Source: Siminovitchia thermophila
GTDB lineage: Bacteria; Bacillota; Bacilli; Bacillales; Bacillaceae_C
Reading direction: 5' to 3'
DNA length: 64,000 bases
Assembly (NCBI RefSeq): GCF_016909185.1
Contig: NZ_JAFBFH010000005.1
Coordinates: 62,001 to 126,000, forward strand
The position numbers were made by a program, and so were the translations under genes. A model generated the notes under the pieces. The model was not told where the DNA came from, did not search any database, and saw only the letters and a program-made list of their open reading frames with translations. Below are positions 26,200-36,357 of this stretch, one piece after another (the stretch's first letter is position 1; the number at the start of each line of letters is the position of its first letter).

Positions 26200-27450
26200 T
26201 TATATATTATTGGTCCAAAGAGACCGTGTACGAATAATCGTACTTTGTATTGTTCCCGACCATGGTAAGATACATTTTAGTAGCTTATTCATGCGAGCTA
26301 CAGTGGCAACCTTATCCTTTTTGGGAGTAGGTTGCTTTTTTAATTTATAATAATAATCCTCGATGTGATTGGGTACTGCTTGTTGTTGACGTATCATGTT
26401 CCGAACAATGAGGTATAAAATGTTCCTTCCTTTTGGATTTCCATGTTTATTGATGTGATCCTGACCTGTATATTTCCCTGATTGATACCTTCGGATATCA
26501 ATACTAATAAATGCGTTCACTTTTTTATGATTCGAAAAGCGAGAAAGATCACCAAATTCACCTATGAAAAGCGCCGCGCTAATTCCACCAACCCCTGGAA
26601 GGCTTATAAGTAGCTCAAACTCCGTTATTTTTTTTGCATTCTCTATCAATTGATCAGAAATGCTTTCTTTATCCTCCAATAGGTGAAGTAGTTGTCGCGC
26701 GTAGTATTGAACTTTTTGTGTTTGAACACTGTTCGAAGAAACAGCAGGATAAGACTCCTTTGCGTATTCCATAATTTGACTTGCTTTTTGTTTGGCGATT
26801 CTCTGATATCTTTTTGGTGGTGCTTTTCATCAAAAGCTTTTTGATTGTTGTTCGACTTGTTTGTAAGACAAATTCCGGATGTGGAAATAATTCAATTAGA
26901 GTCAAGGCATATGGCGTAACTCTACTTGAAAAGAATTGTTCAAGTTCTGGAAAGCTTAATTGAAGTGCATTATGTAAGTGCATTCGTGTACGCTTTATTT
27001 CCTCCTCTATTTCTTGGTAGAAACGAGAAAGATCTCGGAGTTCATTATCAATTTCAGGTTGTTGTTTTTTTCGTTCGGTAATGATGTTGATGGACTTGTG
27101 CAAGTTTGTGAGCATCGTGCTTGTCCGTTTTCCAGCTTCTTAGGGTTCCTTGTTCTTGCCTCAAAAGGGTTTAATACACAATAACGCAGCTTATTTCTTT
27201 GACAAAGGGTTTCAACTGGCTTTGAATAGACCCCTGTTGATTCAAAAACAAGAATAGGTTCTTCAGGGAGACTTTGAATTTCCGCAAGCAACGCTTGAAA
27301 ACCCTCCTTATTGTGAATAATTTCTCCTTCCGAAAGACAAGTTTGATCATCATAGGTGACTTTGTAGCTTTTCCCCATAGAGATATCTAAAGCAATGACT
27401 AATCCCAATATTTTTGCCTCGCTCTTCTTGATTATTTGAAAGATCTCCAC
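26200..27450 (-). pseudogene. IS110-family transposase, broken by two frameshifts
   Basis: Three overlapping minus-strand frames rebuild one IS110-type DEDD recombinase of about 415 residues. The N-terminal part (27450 downward) has ALDISMGKSY and FESTGVYSKPVE. A shift near 27127 leads to KTDKHDAHKLAQ and a helical middle. A shift near 26815 leads to LPGVGGISAALFIGEFGD and YQSGKYTG, the C-terminal Tnp domain with its conserved serine. No single frame encodes the full enzyme, so the element is dead unless the sequence is wrong in two places. It lies between the beta-ketoadipate operon and the TRAP transporter. Confidence 0.88.
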
Positions 27451-27596
27451 TTATTCATTTCGATTCCAATTTCCTATACACGAGCTCTATGGCTCCAACA
27501 TACTTAAACCTGATTCAAAAATGAAAGTGAAGAAGCCCGGTTTATCATTTGGATTCGCAATCCCCGAGGCTTCAGTCGGACTTTCTTTCACTTCTA
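27451..27596 (-). ncRNA. possible bridge-RNA region of the broken IS110 element
   Basis: IS110-group elements encode a bridge RNA in the non-coding end upstream of the recombinase gene. This 146-bp non-coding stretch lies exactly there. On the minus strand GAAAGAAAGTCCG and CTTCTTCACTTTC can pair as an outer stem, with GAAGCC/GGGCTTC inside. No boundary or target core was identified, so this is an inference from position and folding by eye. Confidence 0.35.
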
Positions 27597-27640
27597 TTAT
27601 AAAAATAGTAGCACAAACCATGGCCTTGGTTTGTGCTACT
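27597..27640 (-). terminator. terminator of the TAXI-TRAP operon
   Basis: On the minus strand AGTAGCACAAACC and GGTTTGTGCTACT form a 13-bp stem around a short loop, followed by ATTTTTATAA. Confidence 0.88.
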
Positions 27641-27665
27641 AATCTTAGTATGTTTTAATTGGAAA

Positions 27666-28649
27666 TTACTTTAATACCTCTTTTTCTTCGTAATATTTTT
27701 TTGCGCCGTCATGCAACGGAATGTCGGCAAGCTCTGTAGTTGCGTCTTCCAACTTCATTTGCTTGACGATGGCATGTGTTGATTCCAATTCGTTCAGATT
27801 TTCCCAGAAGGATTTGGTCAATTCATATATCACTTCATCGTCTACTGAAGCGTCAGCCAAAAGCAGCATTTTAATGGCGAGCGTATCTACGTCTTCTTTT
27901 TGGTTGTCATAAGTTCCTGCCGGGATGGTCATTTCTGCGTACCATGGATATTTTTCCATTAATTCTTTGCGAACTTCCGGCTCAATGCCAATTAATGTTC
28001 CATCCGCCGTTGAAATCATTTCTGTTACCGCAGCAGTTGGGAGACCCGCCTGAATCAATGCGCCGTCTATTTGTTTATTTCTCATTAAATCAATGGCTTC
28101 TGTAAATCCGACGAAGTTTTCTTTGATGTCTTCAGGGTATTTAATCCCGTATGCAGGGAGAATAATACTTGATTCAACTTCAGGTGTACTTCCTACAGAT
28201 CCTGGAGCAAAACGTTTCCCTTTTAAGTCTTTTAGCGATTCAATTCCGGAATCTTTTCGAACAACGACTTGGTTTGGGTTGTAATAGAGGCCGGCGATGA
28301 CACGGAGATCCTCATATTTGCGGTCTTTGAATCCTCTTTCTCCATTATAGGCTTCCCAAGCGATACCCGCGGTGGCAAATGCAATTTGTGCTTCGCCTTC
28401 TTTCATCATATTCAAATTGTCAACACCGCCGTTGGAGGCTTGCGCATTGACACGTACGCCTTCGACCTTTTTACCCCACATGTTGGCCATTGCCGAGCCC
28501 AATGGGTAGATTGTTCCGGTAGTAGAAGCGGTCGGGAAGTTAAGATTTGTATTTTTAGAACCTCCGCTTTTTCCGCCATCCTTACTTCCACATGCTCCAA
28601 GAGTTAAAATGAATAACGTTAGACATAAGAAAATAAGCTTATTTTTCAT
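27666..28649 (-). CDS. TAXI-family TRAP solute-binding lipoprotein
   Basis: A 327-residue extracytoplasmic binding protein. The start at 28649 (MKNKLIF) is eight bases after AAAGGA. Two further upstream ATGs are less well placed. A lipoprotein signal ends in LGAC with the lipidated C20. The mature part has the TAXI features (TTGTIYPLGSAMANMW, RVNAQASNGGVDN). It captures a small organic anion for the fused permease encoded just upstream. The substrate is unknown; glutamate, 2-oxoglutarate and others are known for the family. Confidence 0.9.
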   Translation of the reverse strand: MKNKLIFLCLTLFILTLGACGSKDGGKSGGSKNTNLNFPTASTTGTIYPLGSAMANMWGKKVEGVRVNAQASNGGVDNLNMMKEGEAQIAFATAGIAWEAYNGERGFKDRKYEDLRVIAGLYYNPNQVVVRKDSGIESLKDLKGKRFAPGSVGSTPEVESSIILPAYGIKYPEDIKENFVGFTEAIDLMRNKQIDGALIQAGLPTAAVTEMISTADGTLIGIEPEVRKELMEKYPWYAEMTIPAGTYDNQKEDVDTLAIKMLLLADASVDDEVIYELTKSFWENLNELESTHAIVKQMKLEDATTELADIPLHDGAKKYYEEKEVLK

Positions 28650-28674
28650 TTTCATAATCCTTTCTCTAAGTTGA

Positions 28675-30615
28675 TTACGTGCCAGATGGTTTGACATCCT
28701 GGGCTTTCTTCTTTGTTGCAGCTTGCCAAGCCAATACGATAACGAGCAGGGCGATTCCGATTAAATCTGTTATATAATCGGGTGAAATCATGAATAAGCC
28801 AGTGGCTGTGAGCAGGACGCGTTGTATATTTGACGCCCATGATAAAAGCCAGCCCTGCAACCCAGCAGACAGGGAAATGACCCCGATCGCTGCGGTAATC
28901 GAAGGCAAGATACTTTTTGAATAGGCAGCTTCTCCCAACAGCAGGGCCGGTTCAAAGATAAAGAAGAACGGTAGAATAAATCCGGTGATTCCGAGCTTCA
29001 CCGCAGTCATGGAGACCTGGTGCTGACTCGTATTCGCGATCCCGGCCGCCACATAGGAGGCTAGGGCAACAGGCGGCGTAATATTGGATAAACAGGCGTA
29101 AATTAAAACAAACATATGCGCGGCAAGCGGTGTGACACCGAGGTTGACCAAAACTGGTGCGCCTACCGTCGCCACGATGACGTAAGCCGCTACGCCGGGT
29201 ACACCCATCCCTAACACGATGCTCATCAGCATGACAAGAAACGCGGCAAATAAAACACTGTCATTTGTATAATTCATGACACTGTATCCGAAATTCAGGC
29301 CAAGGCCTGTTAATGACACCGTTCCTATAATGACTCCGATGACAGCACAAGCTACGGCTACGCCAATTGCCCCTTTCGCTCCTTCTTCGAGCGCCAACAA
29401 GATATCTTTTAAGCCCATCCGCGTTTCTTTCCTGAGCCAGCTTGCGACAATACAGGCCGCGATGGAAAAGACCGCCGCATAAAGCGGAGTGTAACCAAGA
29501 AACAACATGCCAAGCAAGACGATTAATGGAAGAGATAAATGGCCTTGCTTTTTTATGACTTCCATGGCCTTGGGGATATTTTCCTTGGACAGTCCTTTTA
29601 AACCGAGACGTTTTGCCTCAAAGTGGACAACCATAATCAAGGCCAAATAATAAAGAGCAGCCGGAATAATGGCAGCGATCATTACCGTCGTATACGGAAC
29701 GCCTAAATATTCGGCCATGACAAATCCGGCGGCGCCCATAATTGGTGGAGCAAACTGTCCTCCAGTGGAGGCAACTGCTTCGACAGCCGCAGCAAATCGG
29801 GCTTTATAGCCATTTTTTTTCATCAAAGGAATCGTTAATGTTCCGGTAGTTGCCACGTTCGCAATCGCGCTTCCATTAATCATTCCCATCAAGCTGCTAG
29901 CAATAACAGCCACCTTTGCAGGTCCCCCCGGTGAACGTCCGGCTATCGTCAATGCAAAATCATTAATAAATTGACTAAAGCCGCTTCGGCTTAAAAATGC
30001 GCCAAACAAGATAAAAAGAAAGACGAAAGTGGCAGATACGCCGATCGCTATTCCAAAAATCCCTTCACTACCCCAGAAAAGATAGTCAATAATACGATTT
30101 ACTGAAAATCCGCTGTGGCCAAATGTCCCGGGTATGAACGGTCCCAAAAAGTTATATAACAGAAAAATCAGTGCTAATATGGCGAGATTTCCAACTACCC
30201 GGCGGGCGGCTTCGAATACCATGAGAATGCCTATGGCTCCGAAAATGTAATCCGCTGTTATTAAAAATCCCCCTCTAAGGACAATCGCCTTATAGTTGAG
30301 CAAAACGTAACTAATAGACAGAATACTTAGAATAATAAGGATCGAGTCAATAACAGATGGAAACACAATATGTCTTTTGCTTTTTTTCGTTGCGGGATAT
30401 AACAAGAACGTCATGACCAGTAAAAATAATAAATGCCATCCCCTAAGAGTCATGGCATCGAAAACCCCCGAACTGGAGGTGAAAATTTGGAATATGGACC
30501 AAATGACTGCTATCCCTGTGACCACCTTTGCGGCTTTTCCTGCGTAATGCTTAACTCGAAATTCACTGTCTGCTTTTTCAATCAATTCATTTGTTGCATT
30601 CCCTTGATTTTCCAA
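28675..30615 (-). CDS. fused TRAP transporter permease (DctQM type)
   Basis: A 646-residue membrane protein that joins the small 4-helix and large 12-helix TRAP subunits, as usual for TAXI systems. Many hydrophobic helices are visible, including GGQFAPPIMGAAGFVMAEYLG and GMGVPGVAAYVIVATVGAPV, both family signatures. It precedes the binding-protein gene by 25 bp and is probably its operon leader. The 250-bp space to the divergent cyclase holds the promoters and has an AT-rich dyad at 30658-30676. Confidence 0.92.
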   Translation of the reverse strand: MENQGNATNELIEKADSEFRVKHYAGKAAKVVTGIAVIWSIFQIFTSSSGVFDAMTLRGWHLLFLLVMTFLLYPATKKSKRHIVFPSVIDSILIILSILSISYVLLNYKAIVLRGGFLITADYIFGAIGILMVFEAARRVVGNLAILALIFLLYNFLGPFIPGTFGHSGFSVNRIIDYLFWGSEGIFGIAIGVSATFVFLFILFGAFLSRSGFSQFINDFALTIAGRSPGGPAKVAVIASSLMGMINGSAIANVATTGTLTIPLMKKNGYKARFAAAVEAVASTGGQFAPPIMGAAGFVMAEYLGVPYTTVMIAAIIPAALYYLALIMVVHFEAKRLGLKGLSKENIPKAMEVIKKQGHLSLPLIVLLGMLFLGYTPLYAAVFSIAACIVASWLRKETRMGLKDILLALEEGAKGAIGVAVACAVIGVIIGTVSLTGLGLNFGYSVMNYTNDSVLFAAFLVMLMSIVLGMGVPGVAAYVIVATVGAPVLVNLGVTPLAAHMFVLIYACLSNITPPVALASYVAAGIANTSQHQVSMTAVKLGITGFILPFFFIFEPALLLGEAAYSKSILPSITAAIGVISLSAGLQGWLLSWASNIQRVLLTATGLFMISPDYITDLIGIALLVIVLAWQAATKKKAQDVKPSGT

Positions 30616-30903
30616 CTAAAAACTCCCCTGGTTCTTAATAGATTTATATATAATGGTAATGAATTATTATCATTATAGCAAACTGATTTAACAAAATGTG
30701 ACTACTTTCCAGATTTATTTAAGCCATTTTTATGAAAGAAATCAGGTGGATTATCGGTAACAAAATGGTTTTGACGTTGACAAAGTAGAGAAACGATTGA
30801 TTTCTTACTTTTTGACCGTTTGGCGAATGCATATTCCCCAAAAGTTTATATGATAGTATAATAGTCCTTGACGCGACTTGAATTTAAAGGAGTGCAGGTT
30901 TAT

Positions 30904-32400
30904 TTGAATAATAATTTCAGACTGCATCTTACCTTCATTATGATTATATTTTCGATTTTTATATCTTTTGTCGTTGCGTTGCTCAATCAAAATAACCTTA
31001 AAAATACGCTGTTTGAAGCTCATAAGTTGAAGCTGGAAATGGTCGAGGACAATATTTTAAGTTCTCTGAATACGATTGACAAAGCGTATATGCTATTTGA
31101 CAAAAATATTGCCAAGGATATGGAAGATAAGTCTAAAGTCCTGCTGGGATTGTATCAACAAAATCCTGATTTCAGGACTTGGGATTTTACATCTTTAAAA
31201 AAACAAATCGGCATGGACATTTACATCATAAATAATGAGAATGTCATTATTCACAGTAGTTATGAGCCGGATATTGGCCTTGATTTTCGTAAATGCTGCG
31301 CAGAGTTCGCCAATTTGCTGAATATCAGGAGAAATGAAGGGACATTTGTGGATGACGGATTGGACATCCAACAAACCAGTGGAGAAGTCAAAAAATTCAG
31401 CTATATCCCTACTCCTGACCGTAAATACATATTGCAACTCGGTGTTTCTCTGGAAAACGGCGAGATTTTTAAGCAATTCAATTATTTTGATGCAGAAGTA
31501 GAGATTGAGAATAAGTTCTCCATTATTGACTCGATTCGAATTTTTAATAATGACGGATATGTGATCGGAAGAAACGATCAGACAAAAGAAGATATCACAT
31601 TTTCATCCGACAATTGGGAAGCATTTAAATCGGCGACCAAAACGCGAAAGTCGCAAGAGGTAAAAGGCCGGTATAACGGAAGAGACGTCACGTACCGTTA
31701 TGTTCCTTATGCGGCTGAATCAGCACGAGGGTATTCCACCAGCAGAGTTGTAGAAATCATTTATAACGAAGATGATTTGCATGAAGCGTTGAGTAAGAGC
31801 CGGAACAAGTTTTTTTCTCAGATGCTTATTATTTTTACCGGGGCCATCATCATCTCCATGATTATCGCGCGCTGGATGGCGCGGCCGATGTATTTGGCAT
31901 TTCATGACAGTTTAACCGGACTGAAAAATCGGGCGGCCTTTGAGGAAATTGTAAAACAAAAATTAAGCAGCAAGAAACAAAATTTGGCTTTAATGATGAT
32001 TGATCTTGATAACTTTAAGCTCGTCAATGACCGCTTAGGTCATTTGGAGGGGGACCAAATCTTAAAAATGGCTGCTTATCGCATTCAAAGATGTGTAGGA
32101 AAAAGCCATGAGTCCACAAGGCTTGGCGGCGATGAGTTTGCCGTTATCATTTCCGGCTTGGACGAAAACGAGATCATATTCGTTGCTTCCTCTCTTATTA
32201 AAGATATTGATGAGCAATTTGGTGAAATACGCTTCAGGAATCAAATCGATATTTCCGTCAGTATCGGCATTGCTTTTGCCGATTCGGAAGATGATTTGGC
32301 GAGTTTATATGAAAAAGCTGACCGTGCTTTATATGAATCAAAGGAAAACGGAAAAAATCAGTTTCAAATTTTCCAAAAAACGAACGAAGCAGGATTTTAA
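30904..32400 (+). CDS. membrane diguanylate cyclase
   Basis: A 498-residue protein started here at TTG 30904, with AAAGGAG at a good distance. An upstream TTG at 30868 lacks a site. One helix near the N-terminus and a second near residue 310 enclose an extracytoplasmic dCache-like sensor. A C-terminal GGDEF domain follows, with an intact GGDEF at 408-412 and the usual FHDSLTGLKNR entry and DLDNFKLVND motif, so it should make cyclic di-GMP. It is divergent from the TRAP operon, and a shared signal is possible but not shown. Confidence 0.9.
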   Translation: MNNNFRLHLTFIMIIFSIFISFVVALLNQNNLKNTLFEAHKLKLEMVEDNILSSLNTIDKAYMLFDKNIAKDMEDKSKVLLGLYQQNPDFRTWDFTSLKKQIGMDIYIINNENVIIHSSYEPDIGLDFRKCCAEFANLLNIRRNEGTFVDDGLDIQQTSGEVKKFSYIPTPDRKYILQLGVSLENGEIFKQFNYFDAEVEIENKFSIIDSIRIFNNDGYVIGRNDQTKEDITFSSDNWEAFKSATKTRKSQEVKGRYNGRDVTYRYVPYAAESARGYSTSRVVEIIYNEDDLHEALSKSRNKFFSQMLIIFTGAIIISMIIARWMARPMYLAFHDSLTGLKNRAAFEEIVKQKLSSKKQNLALMMIDLDNFKLVNDRLGHLEGDQILKMAAYRIQRCVGKSHESTRLGGDEFAVIISGLDENEIIFVASSLIKDIDEQFGEIRFRNQIDISVSIGIAFADSEDDLASLYEKADRALYESKENGKNQFQIFQKTNEAGF

Positions 32401-32657
32401 GTTGATGTTTCGGAATTTAGGCATGCGGGTTCCTTTTTTTGGAAAATGGCTGCTTGCTGGAATGACGGAACGAACAACCAGAGTCCAGTAACAAAAGTGA
32501 ATTGTCGACAAGAAAAGCTGGGGTGGATGATTTTTCCGATGTCACCTTCTGAATTCATTTCAACCAAAACTGAAAGCTTGCTAACTTTTTTTTCCAGCTT
32601 GTAAAATGAAGATGAATAAGTAGAATGTTAGTATGCTTTTCATGAGGAGGAAAGAGG

Positions 32658-33050
32658 ATGTGGAAAGAGTTCAAGAAGTTTGCCATTCAAGGAAATGTTC
32701 TTGATTTGGCTGTGGCGGTCGTGATCGGGGCAGCTTTCGGAAAAATCGTTTCATCGCTAGTGGAGCATATTATTATGCCTCTTGCCGGCATTTTGTTGGG
32801 GGGCTACAGTTTTGAAAAGCTGGAACTCCAAATGGGCGATGCTGTGATTAAATATGGCATATTTATCCAAAGCATTGTGGATTTCTTTATTATATCGGCA
32901 GCAATATTTGTCTTTATAAAGTTAATTAATAAGGTGAAATTTGAAAAGAAAGAAGATGAGGCCGATGTTCCTAAAAAGCCGTCAGAAGTGGAATTGCTGT
33001 CAGAAATTCGCGATTTGTTAAAAGCGGAAAAAAGCAATGTGCAAGAATGA
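32658..33050 (+). CDS. mscL: large-conductance mechanosensitive channel
   Basis: A 130-residue MscL that opens under membrane tension to release osmolytes. The N-terminal helix and first transmembrane segment (FAIQGNVLDLAVAVVIGAAFGKIV) are highly characteristic. A second helix near 75-95 and a charged C-terminal bundle follow. GAGGAGGAAAGAGG precedes ATG 32658. It is monocistronic. Confidence 0.97.
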   Translation: MWKEFKKFAIQGNVLDLAVAVVIGAAFGKIVSSLVEHIIMPLAGILLGGYSFEKLELQMGDAVIKYGIFIQSIVDFFIISAAIFVFIKLINKVKFEKKEDEADVPKKPSEVELLSEIRDLLKAEKSNVQE

Positions 33051-33216
33051 GTGGTAAAACAGTCAGGACTGTTCGAAGAGGAAGTAGCTTGTAAAGAATG
33101 TAGCAGAAGGATGAGACATCCAAATGACGAAAAAATTGCTTTATTGATACGATGGATTCTTTATATAATAAGGAATTTTGGCGTCCCGTTCATCCTATCC
33201 TCAAAAAAATAAGCCG

Positions 33217-33237
33217 AAGCAGCCGTCCGGCTGCTTT
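33217..33237 (+). terminator. hairpin before array 2, first copy of a duplicated terminator stem
   Basis: AAGCAGCCG and CGGCTGCTT form a 9-bp stem but are followed only by TAGG. A near-identical stem with a full T-run lies at 33663-33686 on the far side of the tandem array. Confidence 0.6.
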
Positions 33238-33250
33238 AGGTTGAAGAGAA

Positions 33251-33512
33251 AGTGGATCGTAAATCCCCAAAGCCGTGAGTAAGTCGAAAAAGCGGATCGT
33301 AAATCCCAAAGTTGCGAGTAAGTCGAAAAAGCAGATCGTAAATCCCAAAAGCCGTGAGTAAGTCGAAAAAGCAGATCGTAAATCCCAAAAGCCGTGAGTA
33401 AGTCGAAAAAGTGGATTGTAAATCCCAAAGGTTGCGAGTAAGTGGAAAAAGTCGATCGTCATTTCCAAAAGTCGTTAGCAAACCTCAAAAAAGACGAGTA
33501 AATCCCAAAGGT
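33251..33512. repeat. tandem array 2 (40-bp unit made of two 20-bp halves)
   Basis: About six copies of GTGAGTAAGTCGAAAAAGCa / GATCGTAAATCCCAAAAGcc. The first half-unit is preceded by AGAGAAAGTGGATCGTAA and the last is AAAAAAGACGAGTAAATCC. Array 3 has the same entry and exit modules. Minus-strand open frames rich in FDLLTAFGIYD are products of the repeat. Confidence 0.9.
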
Positions 33513-33535
33513 TATATGGATTTGTCATGATTAAG

Positions 33536-33658
33536 GGCTATCTAAAATGTCCAATTTAGAGTATATGCACTACAATGTAAAACCCCAGAATGTCGATGTT
33601 ACGGCATTCTGGGGTTTGTTTTTTATTTTCAAGCTGAAATATTACTTTTCGGACAGCC
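33536..33658. mobile_element. MITE-like element, copy A
   Basis: 123 bp with imperfect terminal inverted repeats GGCTATCTAAAATGTCCAATTT and (reversed) GGCTGTCCGAAAAGTAATATTT. A central hairpin has arms AAACCCCAGAATG/CATTCTGGGGTTT. It matches 48427-48552. There is no coding capacity and no clear target duplication. Confidence 0.75.
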
Positions 33659-33662
33659 TCCT

Positions 33663-33686
33663 AAGCAGTCGCCCGGCTGCTTTTTT
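33663..33686 (+). terminator. terminator after array 2, second copy of the duplicated stem
   Basis: AAGCAGTCG and CGGCTGCTT pair with one G-U and run into six T. This copy keeps the T-run that the copy before the array lacks. Confidence 0.75.
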
Positions 33687-33707
33687 GAATATGACCAACA
33701 CACATGA

Positions 33708-34241
33708 TTATTCATTTTTACTTGCTTGGATTTCCAAGGCAATTTTTACTTCATCACTGACTACGACACCACCCGTTTCAAGTGGGGCGTTCCAAGTCAA
33801 ACCATAATCGCTCCGATTGATCTTTCCTTCGACGCTGAAGCCAGCTTTTTCGGCTCCACTCATTGGGTCTTTCACCACACCGCCTGGTATAACAGTAAAT
33901 GTTTCCGTTTTGGTCACGTCATGCAAGGTGACTTCACCCGTCACGGCATATTGTTTTCCTTGTTTTTCGAAATTTGTTGATTTGAATGTCAAAGTCGGGT
34001 AATTTTCAACATCAAAAAAGTCGGCAGACCGAAGATGGTTATCGCGGTCTTCGTTGCCAGTGTCAATACTTGCCACGTCGATTGAAAAAGAAACCTCGGC
34101 AGTTGTCAAATCTTCAGGGTCCGCTTTTATATCAGCAGAAAATTCATTGAAAGTTCCTTTTACTCTTGAAATCATCATATGCCGAATAGAAAATTCAACC
34201 GTGCTATGCGCTTTATCAAGTGTCCATGTAGAAATTGCCAC
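33708..34241 (-). CDS. YceI-family lipid-binding-like protein
   Basis: A 177-residue YceI-fold beta-barrel, a family that binds isoprenoid-type lipids. It has STVEFSIRHMMISRVKGTF near the start, DRDNHLRSADFFDVENYPTL in the middle and FSVEGKINRSDYGL later. It starts at GTG 34241 with GAGGAGGA. No signal peptide is seen, so it should be cytoplasmic, unlike proteobacterial YceI. Physiological role is unknown. Confidence 0.92.
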   Translation of the reverse strand: MAISTWTLDKAHSTVEFSIRHMMISRVKGTFNEFSADIKADPEDLTTAEVSFSIDVASIDTGNEDRDNHLRSADFFDVENYPTLTFKSTNFEKQGKQYAVTGEVTLHDVTKTETFTVIPGGVVKDPMSGAEKAGFSVEGKINRSDYGLTWNAPLETGGVVVSDEVKIALEIQASKNE

Positions 34242-34400
34242 TATAATTCCTCCTCATTAGTTACAAAAAGTAAGTTTGTATTTTAATTATAGTTAATAGT
34301 TATTTATTTGTAAAGGGAATATGTTTGCTTTTTTTGACAAGCGTGATGGAACGATGAATAATCAAATTAGAGAAATAGACAGGGAAAGGAATGGTTGGTC

Positions 34401-35693
34401 GTGCGTATGGTTGATATGATTGCCAAAAAGCGTGATGGGAAAGAATTGACGCCCGAAGAAATTCAATTCGTCGTAAATGGCTATGTTAGTAACGAAATTC
34501 CTGATTATCAAATGTCCGCATTCCTCATGGCCGTTTATTTTCAAGGGATGTCCCATGCGGAAACGGCGCAACTTACACTGGCAATGGCTTCATCAGGGGA
34601 CAGGATTGATTTATCGACCATTGATGGAATTAAAGTTGACAAACATTCTACGGGTGGAGTTGGAGATACGACTAGTATCATTTTGGCGCCTCTTGTCGCA
34701 GCACTCGGCATTCCGGTGGCCAAAATGTCTGGCAGAGGGCTGGGACATACGGGAGGAACGATCGATAAGTTGGAAGCTATTCCGGGATATCGGGCAGAGG
34801 TATCGGAAGAAGAATTTATTCGGCTTGTCAATCAAAACAAACTCGCGATCGTCGGGCAATCGGGGAATCTCGCACCGGCCGACAAGATGATATACGGTCT
34901 TAGGGATGTAACTGCAACTGTAAATTCAATTCCGCTTATTGCAAGCTCCATCATGAGCAAAAAGATCGCTGCAGGCGCCGATGCGATTGTGTTGGATGTT
35001 AAGACTGGTTCCGGCGCTTTTATGAAAAAGTTTGAAGACGCCAGGTTGCTTGCGAATACGATGGTTGAAATTGGCAACCAGGTGGGCAGAAAAACGATGG
35101 CAGTCATCTCAGATATGAGCCAGCCGCTTGGCAATGCGATTGGCAATGCATTGGAAGTAAAGGAAGGCATTGAAACGCTACAAGGAAGAGGCCCCGCTGA
35201 TTTAACCGAATTATGTCTCGTTTTGGGCAGTAAAATGATCGTGCTTGCAGAAAAAGCGGAATCTGAAAAAGAAGCACGCGAATTACTGGAGAAAGTCATG
35301 AAAAGCGGTGAAGCACTTCAAGTGTTCAAACAATTTTTAGCCGCACAGGGAGGAGATGTTTCTGTCGTTGATAATCCGGAAAAGCTTCCGAAGGCTGTTT
35401 ATCAAATTCCGGTCGCATCCCCTGAAAATGGATATGTTTCGGCAATCAAAGCCGACGAAATTGGAACAGCTGCCATGCTGCTTGGAGCGGGCCGCGTAAC
35501 AAAGGAATCCGATATTGACTTAAGTGTTGGAGTCATGTTGCATAAAAAAATTGGAGACAGGGTACATTCAGGAGAGTCGATCGCGACAATTCATAGCAAT
35601 GTCCAAAATGTTTCGACTGTAATGGAAAAAATCGTAAAAGCGTACCGTTTTTCCAAAGAAAAGATTGACCAAATACCATTAATCAGAGGATGA
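34401..35693 (+). CDS. pdp: pyrimidine-nucleoside phosphorylase
   Basis: A 430-residue enzyme that splits uridine, thymidine and deoxyuridine with phosphate. It has [12 protein letters not shown] for phosphate binding near 82 and the family signature [20 protein letters not shown] near 111. GTG 34401 gives the expected N-terminus [20 protein letters not shown] six bases earlier is possible. It stands alone here, not in a dra-nupC-pdp operon. Confidence 0.95.
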   Translation: MRMVDMIAKKRDGKELTPEEIQFVVNGYVSNEIPDYQMSAFLMAVYFQGMSHAETAQLTLAMASSGDRIDLSTIDGIKVDKHSTGGVGDTTSIILAPLVAALGIPVAKMSGRGLGHTGGTIDKLEAIPGYRAEVSEEEFIRLVNQNKLAIVGQSGNLAPADKMIYGLRDVTATVNSIPLIASSIMSKKIAAGADAIVLDVKTGSGAFMKKFEDARLLANTMVEIGNQVGRKTMAVISDMSQPLGNAIGNALEVKEGIETLQGRGPADLTELCLVLGSKMIVLAEKAESEKEARELLEKVMKSGEALQVFKQFLAAQGGDVSVVDNPEKLPKAVYQIPVASPENGYVSAIKADEIGTAAMLLGAGRVTKESDIDLSVGVMLHKKIGDRVHSGESIATIHSNVQNVSTVMEKIVKAYRFSKEKIDQIPLIRG

Positions 35694-35767
35694 CTTTCAA
35701 CATTTGCCGCTTCGTGATATGATCAATGAAAGTGATTCTCATTTAATAAGTTGATGGGGGGAAATGG

Positions 35768-36322
35768 ATGTTGGCTGTAAACTCAATTGCGGAAGTCATT
35801 CGTGAAAGAACATCTATTAAGAAAGGTTTTACTGATAAAGAAATAAGCCGTAAACAAATTCTATCATTGTTGGAGGATGCTGTTTGGGCACCAACGCATG
35901 GTGTGCGTGAACCGTGGCGTTTTATCTTTATATCGAAAGAACGGAGAGAAGCATTTATAGAAGAAGTACTTACATGTGTGGAACCTGCAAAGCATGAAAG
36001 CACTCGTGCCAAGCTTGGGGAAGTGCCAGCGTTTTTAATAGCAGTAGTGGATGACGATCCTCGGCAAAAAATACGAGAAGAAGATTTTGCGGCAACAAGC
36101 TGTCTCTTGCAAAACTTCCAGCTTCTTGCCTGGGAACAGGAAATCGGCGTATGCTGGAAAACACCCGCTTATATACATGACCCGCGCTTTCGTTCGGCGC
36201 TCGGTTTAGAGCCTGGAGAAAAAATCGCCGGAATCATGCAAGTGGGATATTTTGATAAAGAAATAGTGGCAAAAAGAAGCCGGAATCGGACGAATCCTGC
36301 TGAAAAGTTAACAGATTTTTAA
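35768..36322 (+). CDS. nitroreductase-family FMN oxidoreductase
   Basis: A 184-residue nitroreductase-fold protein with the flavin-binding RERTSIKKGF near 12, WAPTHGVREPWRF near 41 and the closing GIMQVGY near 158. It resembles the short YdjA/YfhC-type members. The substrate is unknown. The G-rich GGGGGGAA leader precedes ATG 35768. Confidence 0.9.
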   Translation: MLAVNSIAEVIRERTSIKKGFTDKEISRKQILSLLEDAVWAPTHGVREPWRFIFISKERREAFIEEVLTCVEPAKHESTRAKLGEVPAFLIAVVDDDPRQKIREEDFAATSCLLQNFQLLAWEQEIGVCWKTPAYIHDPRFRSALGLEPGEKIAGIMQVGYFDKEIVAKRSRNRTNPAEKLTDF

Positions 36323-36325
36323 AGC

Positions 36326-36343
36326 GGGACCCGTTTGGGTCCC
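36326..36343 (+). terminator. hairpin before array 3, first copy of a duplicated terminator stem
   Basis: GGGACCC-GTTT-GGGTCCC is a perfect stem four bases after the nitroreductase stop but has no T-run. It is followed by CAGCTTGTAGAGAAAG, the left arm of the hairpins at 48558 and 51073. Confidence 0.65.
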
Positions 36344-36357
36344 CAGCTTGTAGAGAA

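Noticed and set aside
30658-30676. Fur-box-like dyad TAATGAATTATTATCATTA upstream of the TRAP operon
   Set aside because: Only one half matches the Fur consensus well, and nothing in the operon points to iron.
33190-33481. Minus-strand open frames with FDLLTAFGIYD repeats
   Set aside because: They come from tandem array 2 in three frames, with no start signals.
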